From Alienimonas californiensis (GTDB lineage Bacteria > Planctomycetota > Planctomycetia > Planctomycetales > Planctomycetaceae), in the NCBI RefSeq assembly GCF_007743815.1, contig NZ_CP036265.1:3428823-3492822 (forward strand): a DNA stretch of 64,000 bases. The letters run 5' to 3'. Below the pieces are notes generated by a model, which made no database searches, was not told where the DNA came from, and saw only the letters and a program-made list of their open reading frames with translations. This document shows positions 53,962 through 62,344 of the stretch, one piece after another (position 1 is the stretch's first letter; each line of letters begins with the position of its first letter). The position numbers and the translations under genes are program-made.

Positions 53962-54502
53962 TCTTCGCTCCTTCTCGACCGTAGAGCAGGAAGGCCGTGG
54001 CGACCGCCGCGGCGAACATTGCCACGACGAACAGCCAACTCGACGCCGCGAATTGCAGGGTCCCGCTGATCCCGTGGCCGCTCGTGCAGCCTTGAGCGAG
54101 CCGGGCCCCGAACATCATCACCGCCCCGCCGAGGAAGGCGACGACCAACCGCTTCGCCGTCCCGTTGCCGAACCGGGACCGCCAGAGCGGCGGCACCTTG
54201 AGATCTGTGCGGTCGCCTGAGAACAGCGAACTCAGCAGCGCCCCAACGAATACGCCGAGCACGAGCATCCATTCCCAACCGATCTTGGGCGACTCGCCCT
54301 GCTCGGCTTTCTCCACATAATACGGGTGCGACTTCTCCAGGGAGGGCGCGACCGCCTGTCCCGCGAGGGCGGCGGTGTTCTCGAAGGCCGAGGTAATCCC
54401 GAGCGGGTGATTGGCCGTGGCGAAGGCGAACCAACTTAAGATGCCGATGCCCGCGCCGACGAGATACGGGGACCACGCAGTTTTCGTCAGCGGGTTACTC
54501 AT
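53954..54502 (-). CDS. YeeE/YedE-family membrane protein, half-transporter B
   Basis: 182 residues, about four to five membrane helices. The conserved motif is FGARLAQGCTSGHGISGTLQ near residue 134, matching the 'GCTSGHG' loop of YeeE/YedE. An external loop (LEKSHPYYVEKAEQG) follows the first helices. Its start overlaps the DUF2243 gene's stop and its end overlaps half A by eight bases, so all are translationally coupled. Confidence 0.88.
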   Translation of the reverse strand: MSNPLTKTAWSPYLVGAGIGILSWFAFATANHPLGITSAFENTAALAGQAVAPSLEKSHPYYVEKAEQGESPKIGWEWMLVLGVFVGALLSSLFSGDRTDLKVPPLWRSRFGNGTAKRLVVAFLGGAVMMFGARLAQGCTSGHGISGTLQFAASSWLFVVAMFAAAVATAFLLYGREGAKNV

Positions 54503-55026
54503 CTCGCGTCTCCGAGAGTGCGGCGTGCGGAACCGGTGGGCGCCTCGCTGCGGTCGGACCAGATCAGCCAGCCGCCCAGCAGAATCAGCAGCAGGCCGGC
54601 ACCGAGGAAGGTCAGATCCCAGACGAGGTGATCCGTCGTCTCAACTACGTGATGGACCTGCAGAATGTGGTGATCGATCACCCCCTCCACGAGGTTGAAG
54701 ATCCCCCAGCCGAGGGTGAGCGAACCGACGAACGTTCGCGTGGAAAGCGGTACGTCGGGCCGACGAACGGCGTGCCAGAGCATGCCGAGCCCGACGGCGG
54801 TCATGATCCAGCAGAAGGCGTGGAACAGCCCGTCCCAGAACATGTTAATCTCGAGGTTCACCGCCAGCGTCGAAGGCTCAACGGCGCCGCTCACGGGGAA
54901 CTTGGCGGAAAGCATATTGTGGAGCTGCATCAACTGGTGAAACAGGATGCCGTCCACAAATCCGCCCATTCCAATGCCGATCATCGTCGCCGACGAGATC
55001 AACGGGCGCCGGTCACGGGGGTTCAT
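54499..55026 (-). CDS. DUF2243 membrane protein
   Basis: 175 residues with four membrane helices. DUF2243 landmarks: GIGMGGFVDGILFHQLMQLH near residue 17, NMFWDGLFHAFCWIMTAVGL near residue 56 and GWGIFNLVEGVIDHHILQVH near residue 107. The many His and Asp on helix faces suggest metal or proton binding. The family is often near heavy-metal or redox genes; function is unknown. Overlaps both neighbours by four bases. Confidence 0.85.
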   Translation of the reverse strand: MNPRDRRPLISSATMIGIGMGGFVDGILFHQLMQLHNMLSAKFPVSGAVEPSTLAVNLEINMFWDGLFHAFCWIMTAVGLGMLWHAVRRPDVPLSTRTFVGSLTLGWGIFNLVEGVIDHHILQVHHVVETTDHLVWDLTFLGAGLLLILLGGWLIWSDRSEAPTGSARRTLGDAR

Positions 55027-55364
55027 TTGACGTTCTCCTCGGGTTTTTGAGTGACATGCTCGGACTCGAGAGGCACTCTCTCAGATCCGGGAGAGATTGG
55101 GGCAGGGGCCTGCCCCTCTTCCGCCCCCGGAGGAGTCCGGTCTCCTGCCCACGGGAGACCGAAGTGGATCATGCCGACGATCAGCAACAGGACCGGAATC
55201 GGCAGCGTCGTCAGGACGCCGTTGAGCCAGAAATCGTCGTTGAAGATCCCAGCCCAAACCTGTTTGCCGACCTCTGAATCGCAGTAGGGACAGGCGACCG
55301 CAGCGGCGGGGCTTACTGCCAGCCCCAACACTGACGTCGCCCCGCAGAAATAGCGGCGAAACAT
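55023..55364 (-). CDS. Small membrane protein with CPYC motif
   Basis: 113 residues from the ATG at 55364, preferred because GGGAG lies seven bases upstream (ATGs at 55394 and 55382 are in frame). A signal-peptide-like start (FCGATSVLGLAVSPAAAVAC) is followed by ACPYCDSEVGKQVWAGIFND, with a CxxC that may be redox-active or bind metal, then one membrane helix (VLTTLPIPVLLLIVGMIHFG) and a hydrophilic tail. It belongs to the YeeE/YedE operon. I do not know a named family. Confidence 0.7.
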   Translation of the reverse strand: MFRRYFCGATSVLGLAVSPAAAVACPYCDSEVGKQVWAGIFNDDFWLNGVLTTLPIPVLLLIVGMIHFGLPWAGDRTPPGAEEGQAPAPISPGSERVPLESEHVTQKPEENVK

Positions 55365-55418
55365 GAACGGCTCCCGGTTCATAGACAAGTCCATCGATCC
55401 TCGGTTCGACGTCCTGGC

Positions 55419-55880
55419 TCAGCGAGCCGCCGCCCCGGCGAATCGTTCTTCGGCCACATCGCTCCGGGGGGCACTCGGGGCCGAACGGCGGAAGCCGCCT
55501 CGCAGGGCTCTTAGCGCCTGCCGCTCCCGATCGATCTCGTGGATCGTGCGGAAGCCGAGTCGGCGAATGATCGGCAACGGCGGGCACCAGCCTTGAAGGG
55601 CATGCTGGAACAGAAAGCCGGTGACGACCAACGGCAGCCAGGCCCACCGCCGATCCGACGTTAACGCCAGCGCGCTGCCGGTGAACGCGAGCGTGGCGGC
55701 GTTCGCCTCCAGCGTCCGCTCCGTATCCCACTCGTGATCCAGCTCTCGCAGTCGGTGGTCAATCTCTTCGGGCGAGGCGTCGCGGTAACGGGCGACGCGT
55801 TCTTCCATCTCCCGCTGAATTCGCTGGTTGACCTCCTCCATCGTATGTTCCGGCACTCGGCGGCTGGTCGGGGGAAGCAT
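55419..55880 (-). CDS. DUF2892 (YgaP-tail-like) membrane protein
   Basis: 153 residues. Residues 1-55 are charged and helical (EEVNQRIQREMEERVARYRD), followed by two membrane helices and the DUF2892 ending GWCPPLPIIRRLGFRTIHEI. DUF2892 is the membrane part of YgaP, a rhodanese that handles sulfide or thiocyanate at the membrane. A Cys at the end of the second helix (QGWCPPLP) is conserved in the family. First gene of the minus-strand sulfur operon. Confidence 0.82.
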   Translation of the reverse strand: MLPPTSRRVPEHTMEEVNQRIQREMEERVARYRDASPEEIDHRLRELDHEWDTERTLEANAATLAFTGSALALTSDRRWAWLPLVVTGFLFQHALQGWCPPLPIIRRLGFRTIHEIDRERQALRALRGGFRRSAPSAPRSDVAEERFAGAAAR

Positions 55881-56148
55881 GGCGTCGCTTTCGTTCAGTG
55901 GGTGTGGTTCGAAGATTTTTGACGTGAAGCCGGATCGGCTCCGCATCTCGTCTAATGAAAAGGTGTCGCAAATGCGGCGCCGCTCAGCCCCGCTCGTTCT
56001 TCGTCCAAAGAATTTGGTGGCGCACTGACCGGATCTGTCCCGCTGCTGTCTGATCAACGGCCCCGCTGATCGACCGCCGCGCAGTTGAAGACCGGACCTA
56101 TGGAAAGTCGGCCGTCAGTCAGCGAACGGCGCCGCGGAGGCGTCGGCG

Positions 56149-56811
56149 TCATTCCACCGGCAGGCCGGCGGCCCGCCACTCCGGGACGCTGAACCGCAGC
56201 CGCTGAGAGGCTCGTGTCGCTTTCTGCAGTAGGCGGTTGCCCGCGACGGCGCGGGCGCAGAACGGGCCGCGGCAGTACACGTACAGCGGCCCGGAACGGG
56301 GAAGGTCCGGCTCCGACTGACCGAGAACCTCGAACGGCACGCTGCGGGCCGCAGGCAGGTGGCCGGCGGCATATTCCTCCTCGGGGCGGAGGTCCAACAG
56401 CGTGACGCCGCCGCCTTCGATCTGCTCGAACAACTCCCGCTCGGAGATCGACGCGGCGTCGTCGAACTCCTCCCGCATCGTCTCCCGCACCTCAGGCAGC
56501 ACGACCTCGCCCAAATCCCGCAGCCGCAGCCAGAGCTCGCCGACCTTCTCGTCGGTCAGCCGGCAGTGGACGGTGCGGCCCTGCTTGCGGGCGGTCACCA
56601 GGTTCGCGTTCCGCAGTAGACGGACGTTAGCGCTGGCCGCGGCGGTGGTTTGCCCAGTGGCCTCGGCGAGTTCCCCGACGGTCTTCTCCCCGTGAGCCAA
56701 CAGATTGAGCATCTTCAGCCGGTGGGCGTTGCTCAGCGCGTGCCCCACGCCGGCGAGTTGCTCGTAAATCCGGGCCTGCGGCGGCGGAGCGGGTTCGGGA
56801 TCTGCGGACAT
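56149..56811 (-). CDS. ArsR-family regulator fused to a rhodanese domain
   Basis: 220 residues. Residues 15-100 are an ArsR/SmtB winged helix (AHRLKMLNLLAHGEKTVGEL, recognition helix QTTAAASANVRLLRNANLVT). Residues 120-220 are a rhodanese domain with active-site loop VYCRGPFCARAV near residue 190; the two Cys in that loop could form a di- or polysulfide bridge. The fusion is known in other bacteria and is suited to sensing persulfide or polysulfide sulfur. It is divergent from the exported CstB-like gene, with a 17-bp palindrome between. ArsR proteins usually repress, so persulfides probably relieve repression. Confidence 0.9.
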   Translation of the reverse strand: MSADPEPAPPPQARIYEQLAGVGHALSNAHRLKMLNLLAHGEKTVGELAEATGQTTAAASANVRLLRNANLVTARKQGRTVHCRLTDEKVGELWLRLRDLGEVVLPEVRETMREEFDDAASISERELFEQIEGGGVTLLDLRPEEEYAAGHLPAARSVPFEVLGQSEPDLPRSGPLYVYCRGPFCARAVAGNRLLQKATRASQRLRFSVPEWRAAGLPVE

Positions 56812-56930
56812 CAATGAGGGGGCGGTGAAGGTCCGGGATCGCGACGGCCGCGGCCCCGACGGCAGCAAGGAACTGGGAAGCCTCGGCGGGATCGGCGTCG
56901 GCCTCACCTCATGATAGCCCGTTGCCCCTC

Positions 56931-56947
56931 TTTGACAAACTGTCAAA
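56931..56947. promoter_or_regulatory. 17-bp palindrome, likely ArsR-rhodanese operator
   Basis: TTTGACAAACTGTCAAA, two perfect seven-base arms around AAC, in the space between the ArsR-rhodanese gene and the divergent CstB-like gene. The left arm contains TTGACA, so a bound repressor would cover a possible -35 element. Confidence 0.7.
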
Positions 56948-57052
56948 CAACCTATTGACTGATTGCAGTTTGGGCCGATGATGGGGACGTCGCGGGACGA
57001 ACGCCGTCGCCGCGACTGCTTTCGTCCCGTCCAGTCATTTGGAGACGTCTCG

Positions 57053-58627
57053 ATGTCGCTCGTCACCCGCCGCGAACTCCTCGGCCACGCCGGGGCCCTC
57101 GGCCTCGGCGTCGCGTTCCTGCCGCACGCCGCACGCGTGGTTCGGGCCGGCGAAACCGGCCGCCCCGCCAGGGGAGAGACGCCGGACGGCGTCGTGTTGG
57201 AGGTCGTCGAAAGCGGCGGGCTCTCCCACTACTCCTACTTTTTGGCGGATACGCGGGCCGGCGTCGCCGCGGTGATCGACCCCCGCCGCGACGTGGCGGC
57301 GTACCTGAAGCTCGCCGAGGAGCACGGCGTGACGATCACGCTGGCAATCGAAACGCACGTCCACGCCGACTTCGTCTCCGGCGCCCGCGAACTGGCCGAC
57401 CGCACAGGAACCGCCAAGATCGCCGCCAGCGTCGAGGGCGGCGCCGCCTACGGGTTCCCCGTCGACCGTAAGCTCAAAGACGGCGACACGTTGAACGTGG
57501 GCTCTATTCGACTGCGGGCCATCCACACCCCGGGCCATACCCCCGAGCACCTGTCCTACGTCGCCTCGACGAAGAAAGAAGACCGGCCGTGGTCGCTGTT
57601 CACGGGGGACTTCCTGTTCATCGGGTCGATCGGCCGGCCGGACCTGATGGGGGTGAAGAATACTGAGGGGCTGGCGCAGAAGCTCTACCAGTCCGTGCGG
57701 ACCGCTTATGCCGACCTGCCGGACGCCCTGCCGATCCATCCGGCTCACGGCCCGGGCTCTCCGTGCGGGGCGAACATCCAGAAGCCGAAAGGCACGCCGA
57801 CGCTCGGCCGGGAACGGGACGCCAATCCATACTGGCGGATCGAGGATCAGGCGGACTTCGTCGAGGCCCTGCTCGCCGCCCAACCGCCGATCCCGTACTA
57901 CTGGCCGCGGATGAAGCAGGTCAACGCGGCGGGGCCGAAGGTCCTCGGCGACCGCCCGGCCCCGGAGGCGCTGGCCCCGGCAGCGTTCGAGAAACTCATC
58001 GCCGGCGGCGACGTACAACTGGTCGATACGCAGCTCATGTTCGGCTACGCCGGCGGCCACATCCGCGGGGCGACCGACCTGGGCTATAACGAAGTCATGA
58101 GCCTCTGGGGCGGCTGGACGCTGGATTACGACAAGCCGATCGCCCTGGTCGTGCCGGAGACCGCGGACGCCGAGGGGCCGCGGGACTGGCTGGCCCGCGT
58201 GGACCTCACCGAAGTCCAGGGCTTCCTGAAAGGCGGCATGACCGCATGGGTGAAGTCCGGCCGGCCGTTCGACTCGTTTCAAACGATGTCCGTCCGCGAG
58301 GTGCACGAGACGTTTCCGACCGACGCCATGCAACTGCTGGACGTCCGCCAGCCCTCCGAATGGGATATGGGGCACGTGAAGGGGGCGAAATATATTTTCC
58401 TCCCCGAACTGCCGAAGCGGCTGAACGAACTGGACCGCTCCAAGCCGGTCGTCGTGTATTGCGGCAACGGCTATCGGGCCACGCTCGGCGCGAGCCTGCT
58501 GCGGCAGAACGGGTTCGACGCCCGCACCGTGCCCGGCTCGTGGGACGCGTGGACCGCCGCGGGCCTGCCGGTCCAGACGCCGCGGTCGCCGGGCAAACCC
58601 TCCGACACGACCCGCCGGTCCGCTTAA
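57053..58627 (+). CDS. Tat-exported CstB-like persulfide dioxygenase/rhodanese fusion
   Basis: 524 residues; GGAG precedes the ATG at 57053. A twin-arginine signal (VTRRELLGHAGALGLGVAFL) occupies residues 4-23, so the enzyme should work in the periplasm, unlike its relative at 49498. Metallo-beta-lactamase motifs: ETHVHADFVSGARELA, HTPGHTPEHLSYV, FTGDFLFIGSIGRPDL and HPAHGPGSPCG. The middle rhodanese domain has no Cys (ALVVPETADAEGP); the last has Cys in VVYCGNGYRATLGAS near residue 480. The order equals CstB. It faces the ArsR-rhodanese regulator and is followed by SoxB-like, DsrE, thioredoxin and DsrE genes. Confidence 0.92.
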   Translation: MSLVTRRELLGHAGALGLGVAFLPHAARVVRAGETGRPARGETPDGVVLEVVESGGLSHYSYFLADTRAGVAAVIDPRRDVAAYLKLAEEHGVTITLAIETHVHADFVSGARELADRTGTAKIAASVEGGAAYGFPVDRKLKDGDTLNVGSIRLRAIHTPGHTPEHLSYVASTKKEDRPWSLFTGDFLFIGSIGRPDLMGVKNTEGLAQKLYQSVRTAYADLPDALPIHPAHGPGSPCGANIQKPKGTPTLGRERDANPYWRIEDQADFVEALLAAQPPIPYYWPRMKQVNAAGPKVLGDRPAPEALAPAAFEKLIAGGDVQLVDTQLMFGYAGGHIRGATDLGYNEVMSLWGGWTLDYDKPIALVVPETADAEGPRDWLARVDLTEVQGFLKGGMTAWVKSGRPFDSFQTMSVREVHETFPTDAMQLLDVRQPSEWDMGHVKGAKYIFLPELPKRLNELDRSKPVVVYCGNGYRATLGASLLRQNGFDARTVPGSWDAWTAAGLPVQTPRSPGKPSDTTRRSA

Positions 58628-58741
58628 TCGGCCGGCACTGAGTTCTCTCGATCTGCATTGCCGCCGAGCGTCGTCCCGGCGACGCCGCTCCCGCTCTGTC
58701 CCCTTCTTCAACGTCCCGCACGGGGCGTTCATGGAGCCGTT

Positions 58742-60418
58742 ATGTTTTCATTTCCACAACTCGCTGTCCGCGCGACGATCATGGCCCCAATCCTGTTCGT
58801 CGCACCGGCCGCCCCCGCGGCTGACGCCGAGCGCGACTCCGACCGCGTCCGCACGTTGTCGATCGCCTACGTCAACGACATTCATGCCCAACTCGAACCG
58901 CACCCGGAGTTGTTCTGGAACGAGCGGACCGATGAACGGGTCCGCGGCGCCGGCGGACTGAGCCGGATTAAAACTGCCTTCGGCCGGCTCGCCGAAACGC
59001 GGCCGCACCTCCTGCGGATCGACGGCGGCGACACCTTTCAAGGCTCCGGCCCCGGGGCCTGGACCGAAGGCGGCGTGATGGTTCGGCCGATGAACGCCCT
59101 CGGCATTGATTACGCGATCCCCGGCAACTGGGCCGTCGCCTACGGCGCCGACCGGCTGGTCGAACTGTCGGAACAACTCAACTACCCGCTGCTGTCCGCG
59201 AACATCTACGACGCCGCGACCGGCGAACTGGCGTTCGAGCCGTATCGGGTGCAAGAGATCAACGGCGTCCGCGTGGGTCTGATCGGCTTCACCGATCCGG
59301 ACGTGCCCACCCGTCAGCCGCCCTATATGAGCCGCGGCCTCTCCTTTCGCGGAGAAGAGGTCCTGCAGCCGGCGATCGACAAACTGAACTCCGGCGAAGG
59401 CGTGGAGGGCGGACCGGTCGACGTCTTGGTCCTCGTCACCCATATCGGATTGATGAAGTCCGTCGAACTGGCGGAGACCCTGCGGGGGGTGGACGTGCTG
59501 CTTTCCTCGGACACCCACGAACGCACCTACGAACCGATCGTGCGGGGCGAGACGTGGGTTGTCGAAGCGGGGGCGTTCGGATCGCTGATGGGCGTGCTGG
59601 ACCTGTCGGTGCGGGACGGCAAGATCGTCGACCGCCGCTGGGAACTGCTCGAGTTGAGGGCGGAGAACTATCCGGAGGACCCGGAAGTCAAGGCGATCGT
59701 CGAGGAGGAACTCGCCCCGCACCGCGACCGCATGGACCGCGAGATCGGCCGCACGGGGGTCTGGCTGGAGCGGTACAACGTGATGAGCTCCCCCCTGGAC
59801 CGGATGATCGCCGACGCGATCCGCGAGGAGGCCGACGCGGAGATCGGGCTGAGCAACGGCTACCGCTTCGCCCCCCCGACCGCCCCCGGTCCCGTCACCG
59901 AGGGCGACCTCTGGAATTGGCTGCCGACCCCGCTCCCGCTGAAACTCGGCGGGGCGACCGGGGCGCAATTAAAAGCGTACTGGGAGAGCGAGTTCGAGAA
60001 CGTGTTCTCCGCCGACCCGGATCGCCTGTTCGGCGGCTGGCTGGCCCGGCCCAGCACCAACGTGCACGTGGACTTCAACAGCACGGGCCCGGCCGGCGAA
60101 CGGCTGATCGGAATCGCCGTTGACGGCGAGCCGCTGGAGGAGGACCGCGTTTATAAAATCGCCGCCGGGGCCCGCGACGGGCAGCCGGAGGACCAGATCC
60201 ACCGCGTCAAACAGTGCCGCAACGTCCGCATCGAGGACGCGACTACCCATGACGCCGTCAGAAATCTCCTCAAACGAAGCTCCCCCGTCACGGAGACCGG
60301 CGAGCCGCCGCTGCACTGCGTCATCCGGCCGGACGTCCTCCGCAGCCAGTTCCTGAACCCGAAATTCCGCGCCCTCGCCGACGGCGAGCAGGGGCCGGAA
60401 CAGAACGCCCCCCGTTAA
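58742..60418 (+). CDS. SoxB-like metallophosphoesterase (2)
   Basis: 558 residues with a signal peptide (about residues 1-26). Motifs: LSIAYVNDIHAQLEPHPELF, LLRIDGGDTFQGSGPGAWTE, IPGNWAVAYGADRLVEL, LVLVTHIGLMKSVELAE and LLSSDTHERT. In SoxB the nucleotidase GNHE box is changed to GHWE; here it is GNWA, sharing the Trp, and the stretch GGDTFQGSGPGAWT is close to SoxB's GGDTWQGSATALWT. SoxB removes sulfonate groups as sulfate from the SoxY carrier. No SoxYZ, SoxA or SoxX gene is in view, so a different carrier, perhaps a DsrE-like protein, is possible. Confidence 0.82.
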   Translation: MFSFPQLAVRATIMAPILFVAPAAPAADAERDSDRVRTLSIAYVNDIHAQLEPHPELFWNERTDERVRGAGGLSRIKTAFGRLAETRPHLLRIDGGDTFQGSGPGAWTEGGVMVRPMNALGIDYAIPGNWAVAYGADRLVELSEQLNYPLLSANIYDAATGELAFEPYRVQEINGVRVGLIGFTDPDVPTRQPPYMSRGLSFRGEEVLQPAIDKLNSGEGVEGGPVDVLVLVTHIGLMKSVELAETLRGVDVLLSSDTHERTYEPIVRGETWVVEAGAFGSLMGVLDLSVRDGKIVDRRWELLELRAENYPEDPEVKAIVEEELAPHRDRMDREIGRTGVWLERYNVMSSPLDRMIADAIREEADAEIGLSNGYRFAPPTAPGPVTEGDLWNWLPTPLPLKLGGATGAQLKAYWESEFENVFSADPDRLFGGWLARPSTNVHVDFNSTGPAGERLIGIAVDGEPLEEDRVYKIAAGARDGQPEDQIHRVKQCRNVRIEDATTHDAVRNLLKRSSPVTETGEPPLHCVIRPDVLRSQFLNPKFRALADGEQGPEQNAPR

Positions 60419-60470
60419 TCCGCCGCGATCGTTCACGTCCCCCGGTTTCTGAACCCACCAAGACCGCGTT

Positions 60471-61049
60471 ATGAAGACTCTCAACCTCCGCCTCGCCCTC
60501 GCCGCCGGCGTCGCCTTGACCGCCGCGATCGGCCTGACCGCCGCCGACCGCCCGGCGCTCGCCGCTCTGCTCGCCCCGGGTCCCGCCGCGACCGCCGCCC
60601 CGACGGAAGCCGGCGACGACGGTCGCCCGGTGATCGGCCTCCAATACGACGGTCCCATCAAGGTCGTCTATCAAGTCAGCGACGACGAGTGGAAGGACGA
60701 CGTCGGCAAGGGCCTGCTGTATCTCGGCAAGCTCCGCGACTACTACGAAAAACAGGGCGTGCCGGCCGAGCGGCTCGATATCCGGGCCGTCTATCACGGC
60801 GAGGCCGCCGCCCATCTGCTGACGGACGAGGCGTGGCGGAAATACGGCTTCGAGGGCGAGGCCAATCCTAACACGGCTGTGATCTCCAAATTGACGGAGC
60901 GGGGCGTGACGGTCGAGCTGTGCAACGCCCGCCGTCAGCGGGAGGGGTGGGCGAAGAACGAGATCCACCCGGACGTGCAGCTCGCCCAGGCCGCGTACGC
61001 CCGGCTGATCGATCTGCAACACCAGGGCTACGCCTACATCCGCTTTTGA
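60471..61049 (+). CDS. Exported DsrE-family protein (2)
   Basis: 192 residues with a signal peptide (residues 1-25). DsrE-like fold: KVVYQVSDDEWKDDVGKGLL, LDIRAVYHGEAAAHLL and a Cys in VTVELCNARRQREGW near residue 152. It differs clearly from the other two DsrE proteins of this window. The ending YARLIDLQHQGYAYIRF is as in DsrE proteins from sulfur-oxidation loci. Fifty-two bp behind the SoxB-like gene, same strand. Confidence 0.82.
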   Translation: MKTLNLRLALAAGVALTAAIGLTAADRPALAALLAPGPAATAAPTEAGDDGRPVIGLQYDGPIKVVYQVSDDEWKDDVGKGLLYLGKLRDYYEKQGVPAERLDIRAVYHGEAAAHLLTDEAWRKYGFEGEANPNTAVISKLTERGVTVELCNARRQREGWAKNEIHPDVQLAQAAYARLIDLQHQGYAYIRF

Positions 61050-61096
61050 TCCCGCGTTCTTCGTGCGTCCCAAGTTCCTCCCCTGAAAGTCGTCTC

Positions 61097-61684
61097 ATGC
61101 CCGCTGCCTGTCCCCCCTCTTCCGTGTCCTGCCGTCCCTGTTTCGGGGCCGTCGTGGTGCTCCTCGGCGTGGCCGCAATCTCCGCCGCGGCGCTCGTCGG
61201 CTGGTCCGACCCGATGTCGGCGGGCACGTCCGCGTCCGATTCGCCCGCCGCCGCCGAACAGGACGCTGCGCCTCCCGCCCCACAGTCGGGCGAATCGAAA
61301 GGCGTGGCCGCCGCCGCGATTCCGCCGGTGCCGTGGCGGACGGATCTGACCGCGGCGCTGGCGGAATCGGCCCACTCCGGCGAGCCCCTGCTGGTGGACT
61401 TCGCCGCCGCGTGGTGCCCGCCCTGTCGACTGATGGACGAGAAGACTTGGTCGGACCCGACCGTCCGGAAAGCGGTCACCGCCGACGTGATTCCCGTGAA
61501 ACTTGATGTCGGAAACGCGGCCGCCCAAGCCGCCTCCGACGATTACGACGTGGCCTACCTGCCGACGCTGCTATTGCTGAACCCCGCGGGGGAGGAGGTC
61601 GCCCGCACCGGCTTCGTCGACGCCGCGGGGCTGCTCGAATTCCTCGACGAGAATCGGGCCGCGGCGACCGCGTCCGATCGCTGA
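61097..61684 (+). CDS. Exported thioredoxin-fold protein
   Basis: 195 residues. One N-terminal membrane or signal segment (VVVLLGVAAISAAALVGWSD), a Pro/Ala-rich spacer (45-75), and a thioredoxin fold with active site FAAAWCPPCRLMDEKTW near residue 112 and cis-Pro in AYLPTLLLLNPAG near residue 153. The fold is closest to DsbD-gamma-like or Thioredoxin_7 proteins. It may reduce or transfer sulfane sulfur to the DsrE or SoxB-like partners in the periplasm. Forty-eight bp after DsrE (2). Confidence 0.85.
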   Translation: MPAACPPSSVSCRPCFGAVVVLLGVAAISAAALVGWSDPMSAGTSASDSPAAAEQDAAPPAPQSGESKGVAAAAIPPVPWRTDLTAALAESAHSGEPLLVDFAAAWCPPCRLMDEKTWSDPTVRKAVTADVIPVKLDVGNAAAQAASDDYDVAYLPTLLLLNPAGEEVARTGFVDAAGLLEFLDENRAAATASDR

Positions 61685-61762
61685 TCCGCCCGCGATCTGC
61701 CCCCCCCCTTCGCCGCCGCGTCCGGCGGCGTATTCAACCCCCCAAGCCTGAAACCGAACGCC

Positions 61763-62344
61763 ATGTTCTCCGCCGCCCTGCTCACCGTCGCGCTCGCCGC
61801 CGCCCCGGCCGCCGAATCGACCCCGAGTGACGATCCCACCGCGAATCCGACCTACCTCCATCCGGTCATCAAAGGGCACGGTGGGATCATCCCGCTGCCG
61901 GACGCCGCCCTGCAGCCCCGCAAAAACGCCAAGGTTCTGATCGATATCACGTCCGACGAGAAGTCCGGCAGCGTCCTGAAGGGCTTCGACCGGGCGGCGT
62001 TGATTCTCAATCTATACGCCCACGCCGGCGTCGGCCCGAAGGAGGGAATGAAGATGGCGATCATCCTGCACGGTCCGGCGGTCACGGCAGCCCTGTCCGA
62101 CGAGGCGACCGCCGCCCGGGCGAAGCCGTACCTGAAGGATAAAGGCGTCTTAACGAACCCGAATCTCGACCTGATGCGGCAATTGAAGAAGGCCGGCGTG
62201 GAGATCCTCGTCTGCGGCCAAAATCTGTCGCACCTCGGCATCGCGACGACCGAGGTCGCCGACGCGGTGACGGTGGCGGTGTCCGCCGCGACAGTCAACA
62301 TCGGCCTGCAGGCCGACGGGTACAGCGTCATCGGATTCCATTAA
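61763..62344 (+). CDS. Exported DsrE-family protein (3)
   Basis: 193 residues with a short signal peptide (about residues 1-18). It matches DsrE (1) throughout (KGHGGIIPLPDAALQPRKNA, KVLIDITSDEKSGSVLKGFD, and Cys in VEILVCGQNLSHLGIATTEV near residue 152). The two paralogues end two separate operons of the same island, which points to module duplication. Last gene of the plus-strand sulfur operon. Confidence 0.85.
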   Translation: MFSAALLTVALAAAPAAESTPSDDPTANPTYLHPVIKGHGGIIPLPDAALQPRKNAKVLIDITSDEKSGSVLKGFDRAALILNLYAHAGVGPKEGMKMAIILHGPAVTAALSDEATAARAKPYLKDKGVLTNPNLDLMRQLKKAGVEILVCGQNLSHLGIATTEVADAVTVAVSAATVNIGLQADGYSVIGFH

